64,000 nucleotides of DNA from Candidatus Gracilibacteria bacterium. GTDB lineage: Bacteria > Patescibacteriota > Gracilibacteria > UBA1369 > UBA12473. A program made the position numbers and the translations under genes. Under the pieces are notes generated by a model that searched no databases, was not told where the DNA came from, and saw only the letters and a list, made by a program, of their open reading frames with translations. The stretch covers positions 62,001 through 126,000 of the forward strand of contig JBAZZS010000002.1 in NCBI GenBank assembly GCA_041658685.1, given 5' to 3'. This document shows, piece after piece, positions 35,793-46,283 of this stretch (within the stretch, counting starts at the first letter, position 1; the number at the start of each line of letters is the position of its first letter).

Positions 35793-36137
35793 TTATTGTT
35801 TTAGGTTTTTAAGCGCTTCTTCTCTTACTAGTTTTTCAATACGTTTTTGTAAAAATTTCACCACCAAATAATTGTGAATTAAGAGTGCGAATAAAACCAC
35901 GAAAGCAATAACGACCACAAAATCCATGAGCCGAGAAAAACCCATTTTTTGGATGTAAGGGCTCACGGTTTCGGGGAGGATGGCAATTCCTAAAAAGACC
36001 ACCCAAATCATCATCCATAAAATCATTTCTTTCCCACTAAAATCCCTTCTTTTATAGGCAATATAAGTAAAAAACAGGGCTAAACAGGCAAAGATGATGC
36101 ATAACAATTGAATTCCAATCATAAAATGAATCGCCAA
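35793..36137 (-). CDS. DUF2304 small membrane protein
   Basis: A 114-residue protein with three hydrophobic helices (about 5-23, 38-55 and 65-90) and a basic coiled C-terminal tail (KFLQKRIEKLVREEALKNL), as in DUF2304. Genes of this family usually follow a DPM1-like GT2 gene and are thought to partner it at the membrane, as seen here (19-base overlap). Confidence 0.85.
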   Translation of the reverse strand: MAIHFMIGIQLLCIIFACLALFFTYIAYKRRDFSGKEMILWMMIWVVFLGIAILPETVSPYIQKMGFSRLMDFVVVIAFVVLFALLIHNYLVVKFLQKRIEKLVREEALKNLKQ

Positions 36138-36781
36138 ATAAAAATCTGAAATAAAAGATTTAATCCATCGACCACGGTCATCCCCTTAAAATCATCATAA
36201 TAAATCGTGTCGATAAAAATTTGTTTGCATTTTAAATGATATTTAACGGCGCGTATAGTCATTTCAGCATCCGCGTAATAACTTTCGGCTTTCCAATCCA
36301 ATTGAGGATAAACATTGGCCCGAAAAGCACGATATCCAGATTGGATGTCATTGAAAGCGCATTTAAAAAGAAAAAAGGCGGCCCATTCCAACATTTTATT
36401 CCCCCATTTTCGAAGAAAGGGCATTTTTTGGCCTCCTTTTCTTGCCCCAATGATCATGTCATAACCTTCTTTTTCAATGGGTTCGATAAACCGCGGTAAA
36501 TCCTTGGGGAGATGTTGCCCGTCACTGTCCATGAAAATAATAATTTCAATCCCCAATTTTAAAGCGGCGGTCACCCCCGTTTTAAGAGCCGCGGATTTTC
36601 CTAAATTAATTGTATGATGAAGCGCTAAAGCTCCTGCTTTTTTTGAAATTTCATAACTCGCGTCCTGAGAACCATCATCTACGGCGATCACCACATCCAC
36701 ATAAGACTTAGCTTCTTGAATAACGTTTCCAATGTATTTGGATTCATTATAAATGGGTAAAATTAAAGCGGTTTTCATCAT
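36119..36781 (-). CDS. DPM1-like GT2 glycosyltransferase
   Basis: A 220-residue GT-A enzyme resembling dolichyl/polyprenyl phosphate sugar synthases: ALILPIYNESKYIGNVI, VDDGSQDAS, HTINLGKSAALKTG and FMDSDGQHLPKDL. It probably makes a polyprenyl-phosphate sugar used by GT-C enzymes on the outer face. Its partner DUF2304 protein follows directly. Confidence 0.92.
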   Translation of the reverse strand: MMKTALILPIYNESKYIGNVIQEAKSYVDVVIAVDDGSQDASYEISKKAGALALHHTINLGKSAALKTGVTAALKLGIEIIIFMDSDGQHLPKDLPRFIEPIEKEGYDMIIGARKGGQKMPFLRKWGNKMLEWAAFFLFKCAFNDIQSGYRAFRANVYPQLDWKAESYYADAEMTIRAVKYHLKCKQIFIDTIYYDDFKGMTVVDGLNLLFQIFIWRFIL

Positions 36782-36787
36782 AAAGAG

Positions 36788-37603
36788 CTAAAGATCTAAT
36801 TCAGTGATTGTTGGAGAAAAATGGAGTTTTTTTTGAGCCTTTTTAATATCTAAAGATAAATTTCTCAAAGAATTGTCTTCGGGTTCGTAGCGCACCTTAA
36901 AATGCTCTTTTTTTTGAAGGGTTTCAACAATTTCATTCAAGGAAACACTTTTGGGATTGGAAATATTGAAAACATCTGATTTTGGATAAAAAATGCTTTT
37001 TTCTAAAGCAAGACAGGCGTCTTTTACATGGAGAAAATTCCTAAGTTGGGAGCCATCCCCATGAATTGTAATTTCTTTCTTTTTCTGAATATCGGTTTTA
37101 AATCGATAAATGACCCCTTTATTGTTATTGGGCCCATACACATTGGGGAATCGAAGAATGACATAAGAAAGCCCAAAATTTCGGTGATGATAAAAAATAA
37201 TTTCTTCCGACATTTTTTTCGCTAATCCATATAAAGTATTGGGGTGAAGAGAATCCTTTTCTTTTGAGGCCTTGCCAAGAGGTTCTCCGTAAACAGCCCC
37301 ACTTGAGACATAAATAATTTTGGGGATTTTATGGTGAACCGCTGCATTTAATAAAAAATAAGTGGTAGAAATATTAATATCCAATAAACGCTGGAAATCC
37401 GCCTCAAAAATTCCAACCAAATGGATAATTTGATCTATATTGGGATGTTGATCAAAAAATTCTCGGAGATCATTTTTGCATAAAAGATCCCCCTCAAAAG
37501 GAAAAATTTCGACATTAGGATTCCCTGAAAGATGACGTAAAAAATGGGATCCTATAAATCCTTTCGTGCCAGTGATGCAAATACGAAGGGGATGGTAAAT
37601 CAT
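36788..37603 (-). CDS. NAD-dependent epimerase/reductase (CapF-like SDR)
   Basis: A 271-residue extended SDR with ITGTKGFIGSHFLRHL, IIYVSSGAVYGEPLG and the catalytic YGLAKKMSEE (Tyr-x3-Lys). It follows the CapE-like dehydratase with an ATGA overlap; the pair recalls CapE/CapF of UDP-L-FucNAc synthesis, where CapF is the reductase. Unlike full CapF, no C-terminal cupin domain is present (CapF is about 369 residues). A CapG 2-epimerase is not in the window, so the product may be a 6-deoxy-HexNAc other than FucNAc. Confidence 0.8.
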   Translation of the reverse strand: MIYHPLRICITGTKGFIGSHFLRHLSGNPNVEIFPFEGDLLCKNDLREFFDQHPNIDQIIHLVGIFEADFQRLLDINISTTYFLLNAAVHHKIPKIIYVSSGAVYGEPLGKASKEKDSLHPNTLYGLAKKMSEEIIFYHHRNFGLSYVILRFPNVYGPNNNKGVIYRFKTDIQKKKEITIHGDGSQLRNFLHVKDACLALEKSIFYPKSDVFNISNPKSVSLNEIVETLQKKEHFKVRYEPEDNSLRNLSLDIKKAQKKLHFSPTITELDL

Positions 37604-38604
37604 GATTTGAAAATTTCTTTTTCTTGCCGAAGCATTTTCATGAATTCCTCATTGCCAAGTTGGCGAGCATTGAGAGAATTAAATTCCTCAGAATCGATGG
37701 GTTTGAGGTGTTTATATTTTTTCCCCAATTCTGGGCACGGGTATTGAGGGAGAATCACATAATATTGATCATTGTAAATTTTAGTACGCGGGGATTCGTT
37801 TTTAGAAACTAAAACTTCATGTTTTTTTTCTCCTGGACGAACTCCTATAATTCTACATTTTGTATTTTTGTCTCCAAATAATTTAACTATTACAGTCGCA
37901 ATGTTTTTTAATTTTGTCGCCGGCATACGCATAACAAAAATTTCTCCTCCCTGCGCATGGATGACCGCTTCAAAAACAAGATGAATGGCATCTTTAACAC
38001 TCATCAAATAACGGGTCATTTGAGGATCCGTAAGGGTGATTTCATTCTTTTCTAAAATTTGCTTTTTAAATAGGGGGAGAACGCTCCCATTGGTTCCCAA
38101 GACATTCCCTCCACGAATACAAACAAATTTTGTTTTACTGATATAATTTTGATTCGCATTGATGATTAATTTTTCACCACAAGACTTGGTTACCCCGTAG
38201 AGATTAAAGGGATCTACGGCTTTATCTGTAGAGATATCAATGACTTTTTTTACCCCATTTGCAATGGCACATTCAATGATGTTTTGAGTGCCATAAATAT
38301 TAGTAAGCACGGCTTCCCAACAATTTTCCTCGCAAACAGGAACATGTTTTAAGGCGGCAAGATGAAAAACGTAATCCACGTTTTTCATCGCCAATGAAAG
38401 AATATTTTTATCCCGAACATCTCCGATAATAAATCGTAAGGACGGATGATTGTGAAAAGTTCGTTTCATTTCAACTTGGCGGTGTTCTCCTCGAGAATAA
38501 ATACGAACCTCTTTTGGGGAATATTGTTCAAGAAGTTGCTTTATCAATTCCCCTCCCCATGAACCCGTACCACCGGAAATAAAAACGATTTTATTATTAA
38601 ACAT
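37600..38604 (-). CDS. UDP-HexNAc 4,6-dehydratase (CapE/PseB-like)
   Basis: A 334-residue soluble dehydratase of the polysaccharide-biosynthesis CapD-like family. It has VFISGGTGSWGGELIKQL, HLAALKHVPVCEENCWEA, VIDISTDKAVDPFNLYGVTKSC (here S-T-D-K and Y-x3-K) and RGGNVLGTNGSVLPLF. It converts UDP-GlcNAc to a 4-keto-6-deoxy intermediate, possibly with C5 inversion as in CapE. No membrane helices, unlike PglF/WbpM. Confidence 0.92.
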   Translation of the reverse strand: MFNNKIVFISGGTGSWGGELIKQLLEQYSPKEVRIYSRGEHRQVEMKRTFHNHPSLRFIIGDVRDKNILSLAMKNVDYVFHLAALKHVPVCEENCWEAVLTNIYGTQNIIECAIANGVKKVIDISTDKAVDPFNLYGVTKSCGEKLIINANQNYISKTKFVCIRGGNVLGTNGSVLPLFKKQILEKNEITLTDPQMTRYLMSVKDAIHLVFEAVIHAQGGEIFVMRMPATKLKNIATVIVKLFGDKNTKCRIIGVRPGEKKHEVLVSKNESPRTKIYNDQYYVILPQYPCPELGKKYKHLKPIDSEEFNSLNARQLGNEEFMKMLRQEKEIFKS

Positions 38605-38696
38605 AAAAATGAATCAAAAAACAATTCGGTACCAGGAAATAGTTTAACAAAAATAGGTTCATTTATGCAACCCATACTCCTATTGGACAAAAATTG

Positions 38697-39863
38697 TTAT
38701 TTTTTTAATAATTCTTGGAATAAATCTTCGTAAGATTGAACAATTTGGGGCCAATTGAAAGATTGGATATGATCACGTGCATTTTGCCCTAATGAAAGTG
38801 CTAATTGTTCATCTTTAAAAATTTTCCGGAGATGGCTTTTCATGGAATTCTTATCTTGCGAAGGAAATAAAAATCCGGTTTTCCCGTGTAAAATAATTTC
38901 ACGAGTGCCTCCCACATCGCTTGCAACAATAGGGAGACCTGCGGCCGCGGCTTCAAGGACAGAACGAGGGAGGCCTTCGGAATGAGAGGGATTCACAAGG
39001 ACATCTGCCATTTGTAAGCATTCCATAACTTCTTTGGCTTTCAGTGTCCCCAAAAAGACAATATGTTTTTGAATATTCAAATTTTGAGCCAAGACTTCTA
39101 AAAATTTTCGATAAGGACCGTCTGCTACCACCGCCAATTTAAGGTTGGGTTTTAAAGAAATTAAATCCGTAAGAATAGCAAATACATCTTGGAGTCCCTT
39201 GGCATAAATCAAATGTCCCACAAAAAGTAAAATTAAATCATGGGGCTTAAAACCCCATTTTTCTCTCAATTTATTTTTTTCTTCTTTTGATAAAAGAGGG
39301 ATGAGATTGATTCCGTTTGGAATTCTGGAAATTTTTCGAGCGTGTAAATGGTTTAAAAAATCACACGCCGCTTGCGAAACCCCAACATTATGCTTTGCGC
39401 ATCGGACCACAATAAATCCCAGAGTATGATCAATACATTGACTGATCCCGTTGATGATACGATTGGGAACGATGCTATGAAAAGCTCCACGCTCCGTATG
39501 AATAAGGGGCAAACGCCTTGTAAGGGCAAAAAATGTTCCTAAAAATGAAGTTACGAAAAAACGAGTTTGAGTGCTCACAATATCAAAAGGCCGTTTCCAT
39601 AATTTTTTAAGAATACGAAAAGTTCTTAAATTGGGAATAATTAAAGGGTAAGTACGATTTAAAATATGCCAAGAAGGGAGTCGAATAATCTCTACTCCAT
39701 CCATGAACTCAGTCGCCGGAGCCTCTTTGTAAAAAGGGGTAACGATTGTTATCGAATGTCCTTTTTGTACCAATGCTCGTGCCAACCCATGAATACTTTC
39801 AACATAGCCTCCGCGAAACGGATGATAAAAAGCGGCAAAAATAAGAATTTTGAGAGGTTTCAT
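38697..39863 (-). CDS. GT4 glycosyltransferase
   Basis: A 388-residue GT-B family 4 enzyme. Domain 1 has HPFRGGYVESIHGLARALVQ; the donor domain has FVGHLIYAKGLQDVFA, ADVLVNPSHSEGLPRSVLEAAAAGLPIVASDVGGTREII with the E-x7-E signature. It lies five bases downstream of ahcY on the same strand. Confidence 0.94.
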   Translation of the reverse strand: MKPLKILIFAAFYHPFRGGYVESIHGLARALVQKGHSITIVTPFYKEAPATEFMDGVEIIRLPSWHILNRTYPLIIPNLRTFRILKKLWKRPFDIVSTQTRFFVTSFLGTFFALTRRLPLIHTERGAFHSIVPNRIINGISQCIDHTLGFIVVRCAKHNVGVSQAACDFLNHLHARKISRIPNGINLIPLLSKEEKNKLREKWGFKPHDLILLFVGHLIYAKGLQDVFAILTDLISLKPNLKLAVVADGPYRKFLEVLAQNLNIQKHIVFLGTLKAKEVMECLQMADVLVNPSHSEGLPRSVLEAAAAGLPIVASDVGGTREIILHGKTGFLFPSQDKNSMKSHLRKIFKDEQLALSLGQNARDHIQSFNWPQIVQSYEDLFQELLKK

Positions 39864-39868
39864 GACTC

Positions 39869-41179
39869 TTAATAACGGTAATGGTCCGGTTTATACGGCC
39901 CATCGATGGAAATGCCCAAATAATCGGCCTGTTTTTGAGTCAACGTCTCGAGTTTGACGCCGATTTTCTCAAGGTGCAATCGCGCGACTTCTTCGTCGAG
40001 TTTTTTAGGAAGGAAATAAACGCCGACCGGGTATTTTTTCGAATGTTCGTAAAGTTCCATTTGCGCCAAAACTTGATTGGTGAAGGAGTTACTCATCACA
40101 AAGGAAGGATGTCCGTTTGCGCATCCCAAATTCACCAAACGACCTTGAGCGAGAAGGATGATTTCTTTTTTGTCCGGAAAAATGTATTTATCGACTTGAG
40201 GCTTGATATTGATTTGTTTCATGCGTTTGGCCGCGACTTCTTTGTTGAGCCACGACACATCAATTTCACAGTCAAAATGCCCGATGTTGCACACAATGGC
40301 CTGATCGCGCATGACTTTGAGGTGTTCGGGGCGGATCACATCAATGCACCCCGTGGTGGTCACAAAAAGGTGTCCTTCTCGAGCCGCTTGAGCCATGGGC
40401 ATGACTTCGTACCCTTCCATGGCGGCTTGCAATGCAATAATGGGGTCTACTTCTGTGATGAGCACGCGGGCGCCCATGCCACGCAGAGATTGTGCAGATC
40501 CTTTTCCCACGTCGCCATAGCCTGCAACCACGACGGTTTTCCCGGCCACCATCACTCCGGTGGCACGTTTGATCCCATCCATAAGCGATTCGCGACAGCC
40601 GTATAAATTGTCGAATTTACTCTTGGTCACCGAATCGTTCACATTGATGGCAGGAACCTTTAAATCTCCTTTTTTCGCCATCTGATACAAACGGTGAACT
40701 CCAGTGGTGGTTTCCTCGGTGATCCCGCGAACTTCTTTGAGCAATTTGGGGTATTTTTGATGCATGATCACGGTTAAATCGCCTCCGTCATCGAGAATCA
40801 TGTTGGGCCCGACTTTCTTGTTTTTATCAAAAAAGATCGTTTGCTCAATGCACCATTCGTATTCTTTTTCCGTCTCGCCTTTCCAAGCAAAAACCGGGAT
40901 GCCTTTTTTGGCAATCGCGGCCGCGGCTTGATCTTGTGTGGAATAAATATTGCAACTCGACCATCGGACTTCGGCCCCCAATTCAATCAAAGTCTCGATC
41001 AAAACCGCGGTTTGAATGGTCATGTGAATACACCCGGCAATGCGGGCGCCTTTCAATGGCTTTTTCTTGCCATAACGAGCGCGCAACGCCATAAGCCCGG
41101 GCATCTCTTTTTCCGCAAGAATGATTTCTTTTCGGCCAAGATCGGCGAGGGTGAGATCGGCAACTTTGTAGTCAGACAT
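39869..41179 (-). CDS. ahcY: Adenosylhomocysteinase
   Basis: Hydrolyses S-adenosylhomocysteine, the product of methyl transfer, to homocysteine and adenosine. The 436-residue protein has all signatures: [46 protein letters not shown], the NAD motif [13 protein letters not shown], and the C-terminal PDHYRY. Length is that of the compact bacterial form. It sits inside the glycan island between a methyltransferase and a GT4 gene. Codon use looks more GC-rich than those neighbours. Removing SAH prevents product inhibition of the local methyltransferases. Confidence 0.98.
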   Translation of the reverse strand: MSDYKVADLTLADLGRKEIILAEKEMPGLMALRARYGKKKPLKGARIAGCIHMTIQTAVLIETLIELGAEVRWSSCNIYSTQDQAAAAIAKKGIPVFAWKGETEKEYEWCIEQTIFFDKNKKVGPNMILDDGGDLTVIMHQKYPKLLKEVRGITEETTTGVHRLYQMAKKGDLKVPAINVNDSVTKSKFDNLYGCRESLMDGIKRATGVMVAGKTVVVAGYGDVGKGSAQSLRGMGARVLITEVDPIIALQAAMEGYEVMPMAQAAREGHLFVTTTGCIDVIRPEHLKVMRDQAIVCNIGHFDCEIDVSWLNKEVAAKRMKQINIKPQVDKYIFPDKKEIILLAQGRLVNLGCANGHPSFVMSNSFTNQVLAQMELYEHSKKYPVGVYFLPKKLDEEVARLHLEKIGVKLETLTQKQADYLGISIDGPYKPDHYRY

Positions 41180-41223
41180 AAAAAGCTAGGATTAGAAATT
41201 ATGAAAAATGAAAAATTTTAAAA

Positions 41224-42204
41224 TTATAAAGTGGCTCGGGCAATATAAATTCCCACATTGCGTTCAATAAAAACCTCTTTAAACCCCGATTCTTTAAACC
41301 ATCGTTCAATGCTCTTTTTCAATTGAGGTTGTTCATATTGAGGGGAAAGCCAGTCGAAAGTATCTAAAATCGCCCATTCCAAAACTTGTTTTTCCGTTAA
41401 AGGATAACGTCCTTTGTAATTGGCGATGGGCACTCCGTGCCTTAAAATACTTCCCACCTTTGGGATGGAAGCCACGGCATTTGATATTTTCAATAAAAAG
41501 GGAGCCGCTTTTTGAATTCTTTTATAAAGTTTCTCTGAGTTTATTCTTTTTGTAAAAGGTCTTAAGAATTGTCGAGGATGGAACCAACTGATCGGGGCCG
41601 CATAGGCATCAATCACCAAACAGCCGCCGGGTTTTAAATAAGGGATTAAGCTCTTGAATGATTTTTCAGGGCTTGGTGTGTGTTGTAAAACCCCGAAGCA
41701 AAAAATTTTATCAAAATATTTCTCGGGAAATGGGACTTCATAAATACTAGCCTGAACTAAACAATGATTGGGGTTAAAATTCATGTTTTTTTGAGCCGCA
41801 TCCACTGCATTGGAATAGTCCAAAGAATAACAATCCGCTCCCGTAGAAAGCGCAATTTCCGTAAAGCGCCCCATCCCGCACCCGGCTTCTAAGATTTTCT
41901 CTCCTTTCAATTGCCGAGACCATTGCGTTTGCCCAAAAAATCGATCTTCGGAAATTTTTGTTCCATTCCTGGAATCCAATTGCGTTTCGGGAAAAAGATT
42001 CCATTGCCAACCAAACGAGTGAGCGTAATTTTCCTTGGGGACAAATCGAGGAATTCCGTTTTCAACGGGATACGTTTTCGAGCAAGAAGAACACTTAAGT
42101 TCTCCTTCTAAAATAGACTCATTTCTCCGGGCGTTAACGCACGTCAATTTAAGTTTTCCTTTACAACAAGGGCACCGCAAGGCATCAAGGAATCGCTCCA
42201 CCAT
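41224..42204 (-). CDS. SAM-dependent methyltransferase with Trm112-like zinc ribbon
   Basis: A protein of about 326 residues. An N-terminal zinc ribbon (LRCPCCKGKLKL then CSSCSKTYPVENGIPRFV) is fused to a methyltransferase-11 domain with motif I ILEAGCGMGRFTEIA and post-motif GVLQHTPSPE. The C-terminal third is unassigned. Starts at 42210 or 42204 are possible. It is 44 bases upstream of ahcY on the same strand, a natural pair. Substrate unknown, probably a glycan or lipid-linked sugar. Confidence 0.88.
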   Translation of the reverse strand: MVERFLDALRCPCCKGKLKLTCVNARRNESILEGELKCSSCSKTYPVENGIPRFVPKENYAHSFGWQWNLFPETQLDSRNGTKISEDRFFGQTQWSRQLKGEKILEAGCGMGRFTEIALSTGADCYSLDYSNAVDAAQKNMNFNPNHCLVQASIYEVPFPEKYFDKIFCFGVLQHTPSPEKSFKSLIPYLKPGGCLVIDAYAAPISWFHPRQFLRPFTKRINSEKLYKRIQKAAPFLLKISNAVASIPKVGSILRHGVPIANYKGRYPLTEKQVLEWAILDTFDWLSPQYEQPQLKKSIERWFKESGFKEVFIERNVGIYIARATL

Positions 42205-42260
42205 AATCAAAAATTAAAGCCGTTTTAAAATACCACCCTCTCCCCCATAAGGGCAACCTT

Positions 42261-43175
42261 TTAATACAGCCGACGTGCAACTTGACCGACCAAATAAAAA
42301 GGCCATTTCCCCAAAAATGAACATAGGTACATCCCATAGGCTTTTATGTTTGGATTATGTTTTATGATTCCTTTCAGAATCTCTCTTCCTCTCTTTTTAT
42401 CTCCTGTTAAAAAATGAAGATAACTCAACACACTTAAATTATGAATATAAAATTGAAGGTTTAGCCTCTCCATATCTTTTCCAAAAGTATTTAAAAATTT
42501 TTGATAAGAATATTTGCGTTCCTCAATAAATTCCCCTCTTAAAAATCGTTTCGTAAGTCGATTTTCCCCTCTGGAATCATACAATCTTAAATTTATATTG
42601 TGAATCCATACTTTATGTTCTTGGGCCACTTTTAACCAAAAATAACCTTCGAAAGCACGCATATCTTCATGAAACATTTCTTTTTCAAAAATTTTACGAT
42701 GAACCACGGTTAAAAATTCTCCCCACATTTTTTCTCCCTTCATCCATCCCTCATAAGAAATTCCCCCTTGTTTCTTATAAAAAAAGGATTTTTGAATTCC
42801 CGTTTTAATTTCACACGTCCCATAACGAATAAGAGGATATTGTCCTTTCAAAGAATCTATATCTTTTTTCATAACATCAAAGGCTCCCGGCGTTAGCTGA
42901 TCGTCGCTATCTAAAAGAACCATCCATTTTCCGGTGGCCATTTCTATCGCGCGATTTCTAGAAAAATTAACTCCTTTGCTCTCCGGATAGGTTCCTACTT
43001 TAATTCGTGGATCATTTAGTGATCGAGCGACTTCTGCGGTCCCATCTCGACTTCCGGCATCAAAAACGATGATTTCAAAATCTGAAAATTTTTGATTGAG
43101 GACGCTTCGAAGAGAATCTTTTATGCAATAAGCTCTATCCAATGCTGGCATGATGACACTAAAAAAGGGGGGCAT
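42261..43175 (-). CDS. GT2 glycosyltransferase
   Basis: A 304-residue GT-A enzyme with SVIMPALDRAYCIKDSLRSV, VFDAGSRDGTAEVA, RNRAIEMATGKWMVLLDSDDQ as the metal motif and a helical C-terminal extension. Divergent from asnB across a 96-base AT-rich gap in which no clear promoter stands out. Confidence 0.9.
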   Translation of the reverse strand: MPPFFSVIMPALDRAYCIKDSLRSVLNQKFSDFEIIVFDAGSRDGTAEVARSLNDPRIKVGTYPESKGVNFSRNRAIEMATGKWMVLLDSDDQLTPGAFDVMKKDIDSLKGQYPLIRYGTCEIKTGIQKSFFYKKQGGISYEGWMKGEKMWGEFLTVVHRKIFEKEMFHEDMRAFEGYFWLKVAQEHKVWIHNINLRLYDSRGENRLTKRFLRGEFIEERKYSYQKFLNTFGKDMERLNLQFYIHNLSVLSYLHFLTGDKKRGREILKGIIKHNPNIKAYGMYLCSFLGKWPFYLVGQVARRLY

Positions 43176-43271
43176 TTAAAAATAATTATTCACTTTATAT
43201 CGGCTAACTTTACATCTATGATAAAACCAATTGCTTATTAAGTTAAGTTATTTTAATAATATCGAATTTTT

Positions 43272-45167
43272 ATGTGCGGAATTGCCGGGATCGTCACACT
43301 CAATCCCAATCTAAAATTAGAAGAGTCTTCCTTAAAGCGAATGGTCCAAGCGCTCCATCATCGAGGCCCGGATGATTCCGGAATTTATATGAACCCCGAT
43401 TCCACGGCTGGCTTGGGCTCGGCTCGTTTGGCAATTTTGGATTTAAGCCCTCATGGACATATGCCCATGAGCAATAAAAATAAAACCATTTGGATCGTTT
43501 TCAATGGAGAAATTTATAATTTTCAAGAAAACACCGATGCTCTCATGAAAAAAGGGTACGTTTTCAGATCTCATTCCGATACGGAGGTGCTTTTGGCTCT
43601 TTACGAAGAATATGGGGTGGATTGTTTAAAATATTTGCGAGGGATGTTTTCTTTTGCCATTTGGGATGAACCTAAAAAACGTCTTTTTTGCGCACGAGAT
43701 CGGGCTGGCAAAAAACCTTTTAAATATTTTTTTGATGGTAAACGTTTTGTTTTTGCTTCCGAACTTAAAGCCATCATTCAAGATCCTTCGATCCCTCGGC
43801 GAACCGATTTTAATGCTATTAACCATTATCTCAGCTATCAATGCATTCCCTCTCCGATGACGGGGTTCATGGATATTCATAAACTTCCGCCCGCTCATTA
43901 TCTTTTACTGGAAAAAGGCCAACTCAAAATTCAACGTTATTGGCAGTTGGATTATCGTGAAAAACTCGCGCTTTCGGAAGAAGAATGGGTGGAACGGATT
44001 ACTCATGAATTGGATGAAAGTGTCCGTCTTCGCTTGATTAGTGATGTCCCCTTGGGCGCTTTTCTTTCTGGGGGGATTGATTCAAGTCTTGTGGTGGCGT
44101 TGATGAGCCAACATTCTCCCCACCCTGTTAAAACCTTTTCGATTGGATTTAATGAAAAAAAATATAATGAGTTAAAGTATGCGCGTTTGGTGGCTCAAAA
44201 ATTCGAAACCGAGCATCATGAATTCACCGTAGAACCTCAGGTTTTAGATCTTTTCGATGAGCTCGTTTATGGCTATGAGGAACCTTATGCAGACTCTTCC
44301 GCTCTTCCCACTTATTGTGTTTCCAAGCTCACCCGTCAATTTGTTACTGTGGCTCTAAATGGAGACGGAGGAGATGAAAATTTCTTTGGATATCCCTGGT
44401 TCAATGTCCATAAATTTTCGCTTTATTATAAAAAAGTTCCTTCTTTTTTAAGGAAAGGTTTTTTTACGCCTCTTTCTGGTTTATTTTTTAAAATTTTTAA
44501 GACCACCCTTACAGAACGAGCGTATCGATTCAATCAAAAATTCAACGATAATTTACATCGCTTATATTTTGAATATCGTTGCTTTTTCAATGAAGACCAA
44601 AAAAAATCTCTTTTTACAAAAGAATTTGAACAAAAGCTTTCCGGGCCTAGCTCCACCGATCTTACAGAAACCCTTTTTAGTCAAATTTTGGCTTCAGACC
44701 CGATGGATCAAGCCTTAGGTTTTGATTTTAACTCCTATCTCCCCGATGCTTTGTTGGTAAAAGTGGATATTGCCTCCATGATGAATACCTTGGAGTGTCG
44801 TTCCCCTTTTTTAGATCATCATTTCCTCGAATTAACCTCCCAAATTCCTTCTTCTCTCAACTTTAAACATTTTCAAAAAAAATATCTTCTTAAAAAAGTG
44901 GCAAAACAATGGTTACCGCCCGAAATTATTTATCGTAAAAAACAAGGATTTAGGGTCCCCATAGAACATTGGTTTAAGGACTCCTTAAAAGATTTTGTTC
45001 AAGAAACGTTATTGCACGGAGAACTTATTAAACGAAATATCGTTAAAAAAGATGCCATTGAAAATTTATTTCGTATGCAAAAAACTACAAAAATTAATTT
45101 ATCCAACCAAATTTGGGCTCTTTTGACCCTAGATCGATGGTTTTCACTTTTTGATCTTAAAGATTAA
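43272..45167 (+). CDS. asnB: Asparagine synthase-type glutamine amidotransferase (AsnB-like)
   Basis: A 631-residue two-domain enzyme: an N-terminal Ntn glutaminase (MCGIAGIVTL with Cys2 as nucleophile, then HHRGPDDSGIY) and a C-terminal synthetase domain with the PPi loop LSGGIDSSLVVALM and GDGGDENFFGYPW. It transfers glutamine ammonia to an adenylated carboxylate. In glycan clusters close relatives (for example WbpS of Pseudomonas O-antigen) are thought to amidate hexuronic acids. Free asparagine synthesis is the alternative. The gene starts a five-gene plus-strand run of surface-glycan genes. Confidence 0.93.
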   Translation: MCGIAGIVTLNPNLKLEESSLKRMVQALHHRGPDDSGIYMNPDSTAGLGSARLAILDLSPHGHMPMSNKNKTIWIVFNGEIYNFQENTDALMKKGYVFRSHSDTEVLLALYEEYGVDCLKYLRGMFSFAIWDEPKKRLFCARDRAGKKPFKYFFDGKRFVFASELKAIIQDPSIPRRTDFNAINHYLSYQCIPSPMTGFMDIHKLPPAHYLLLEKGQLKIQRYWQLDYREKLALSEEEWVERITHELDESVRLRLISDVPLGAFLSGGIDSSLVVALMSQHSPHPVKTFSIGFNEKKYNELKYARLVAQKFETEHHEFTVEPQVLDLFDELVYGYEEPYADSSALPTYCVSKLTRQFVTVALNGDGGDENFFGYPWFNVHKFSLYYKKVPSFLRKGFFTPLSGLFFKIFKTTLTERAYRFNQKFNDNLHRLYFEYRCFFNEDQKKSLFTKEFEQKLSGPSSTDLTETLFSQILASDPMDQALGFDFNSYLPDALLVKVDIASMMNTLECRSPFLDHHFLELTSQIPSSLNFKHFQKKYLLKKVAKQWLPPEIIYRKKQGFRVPIEHWFKDSLKDFVQETLLHGELIKRNIVKKDAIENLFRMQKTTKINLSNQIWALLTLDRWFSLFDLKD

Positions 45168-45170
45168 TTC

Positions 45171-46268
45171 ATGAAAAAAATTATCTTTCATCTCATTACA
45201 CATCTGGAGCTCGGGGGGTGCGAAAAAATGCTCAGCAAAACCATTCCTCTTTTTAAAAAACATACTCCCATTGTTATTTGTCTGCGCTCTGAAGGAGTAT
45301 TAAGTGAAGGTTTGAGAAAAAACGGGGTCCTTGTTTATCATTTAAATGTAAAAAGTTTTTTTGATCTCAAAGCTATTTTTGCATTTCGACGATTGATTCA
45401 TCAATACAAACCCTATGTCTTAGTGACCTATCTTCCTCATGCGGATGTTTTTGGCCGAATCTGGGGGAAAATTTTTAAAATCCCCGTAATTCTTAAATCT
45501 ATTCGATCTTGCCTTCTCCCTGGCTGGAAATTTTATTTGCTTTGTGTTTTTGAGCGATGCACTTCTTCTTGGGTGGACACCTATATTTCAGTTTCTGAAA
45601 CTGCAAAAAAATCTTATATTCAACGCGCTAAAATTCCTCCTTCTAAAATTAAAGTCATCCCCAACGGAATAGACCTAAAACTCTTTCAAAATCCGGTTAA
45701 TATTCAAAAAAAAAGGAAAGCCTTGAGGATTCCTTCCGATGCTTTCATTTTACTTTATGTGGCTAAATTGCGTATTCAAGAAAAAAATCATTTTTTCCTT
45801 TTAAAAATTTTTAAAACCTTTCTTAAAGATCATCCTTCTTCTTATTTACTTTTAGCGGGTGACGGTGCGGATCGTACTCTTGTCGAAAATTATATCCACC
45901 TTCATCATCTTAAAAAGAATGTTTTGCTTTTAGGAGACCGCAATGATGTCCCTGAGCTTCTTAAAATGACGGATGTATTTCTTTTGCCCAGTTTTTCCGA
46001 AGGGATGTCTAATGCTTTATTGGAGGCAATGGCGACGGGATGTTGTATAATGGCTTCCGATATCCCCGCCAATCGAGAGTTAATCAGCTCTCAAGAAGGA
46101 TTTTTATTAAGGCTAGATTCTCCTCAAGTATGGATGGACACACTTTCTATGCTTTATCTTAATCCACTTAAAAAACAGGAAAAACAAAAAGCTGCACAAC
46201 GAAAATCTTTTAATTTCGATATTCAAAAAATTTCGCAAGCCCTTGATGCTTTTTATTCTGAATTTTAG
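45171..46268 (+). CDS. GT4 glycosyltransferase
   Basis: A 365-residue GT-B family 4 enzyme, four bases after asnB. It shows LITHLELGGCEKMLSKT in domain 1, KVIPNGIDLKLFQ at the domain junction and FLLPSFSEGMSNALLEAMATGC as the donor-binding signature. Donor sugar unknown. Confidence 0.93.
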   Translation: MKKIIFHLITHLELGGCEKMLSKTIPLFKKHTPIVICLRSEGVLSEGLRKNGVLVYHLNVKSFFDLKAIFAFRRLIHQYKPYVLVTYLPHADVFGRIWGKIFKIPVILKSIRSCLLPGWKFYLLCVFERCTSSWVDTYISVSETAKKSYIQRAKIPPSKIKVIPNGIDLKLFQNPVNIQKKRKALRIPSDAFILLYVAKLRIQEKNHFFLLKIFKTFLKDHPSSYLLLAGDGADRTLVENYIHLHHLKKNVLLLGDRNDVPELLKMTDVFLLPSFSEGMSNALLEAMATGCCIMASDIPANRELISSQEGFLLRLDSPQVWMDTLSMLYLNPLKKQEKQKAAQRKSFNFDIQKISQALDAFYSEF

Positions 46269-46283
46269 TTTTTATATTTTTCT

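Noticed and set aside
39881..40606. Plus-strand open frame of 241 codons opposite ahcY
   Set aside because: Shadow of ahcY, whose strand is certain from conserved motifs.
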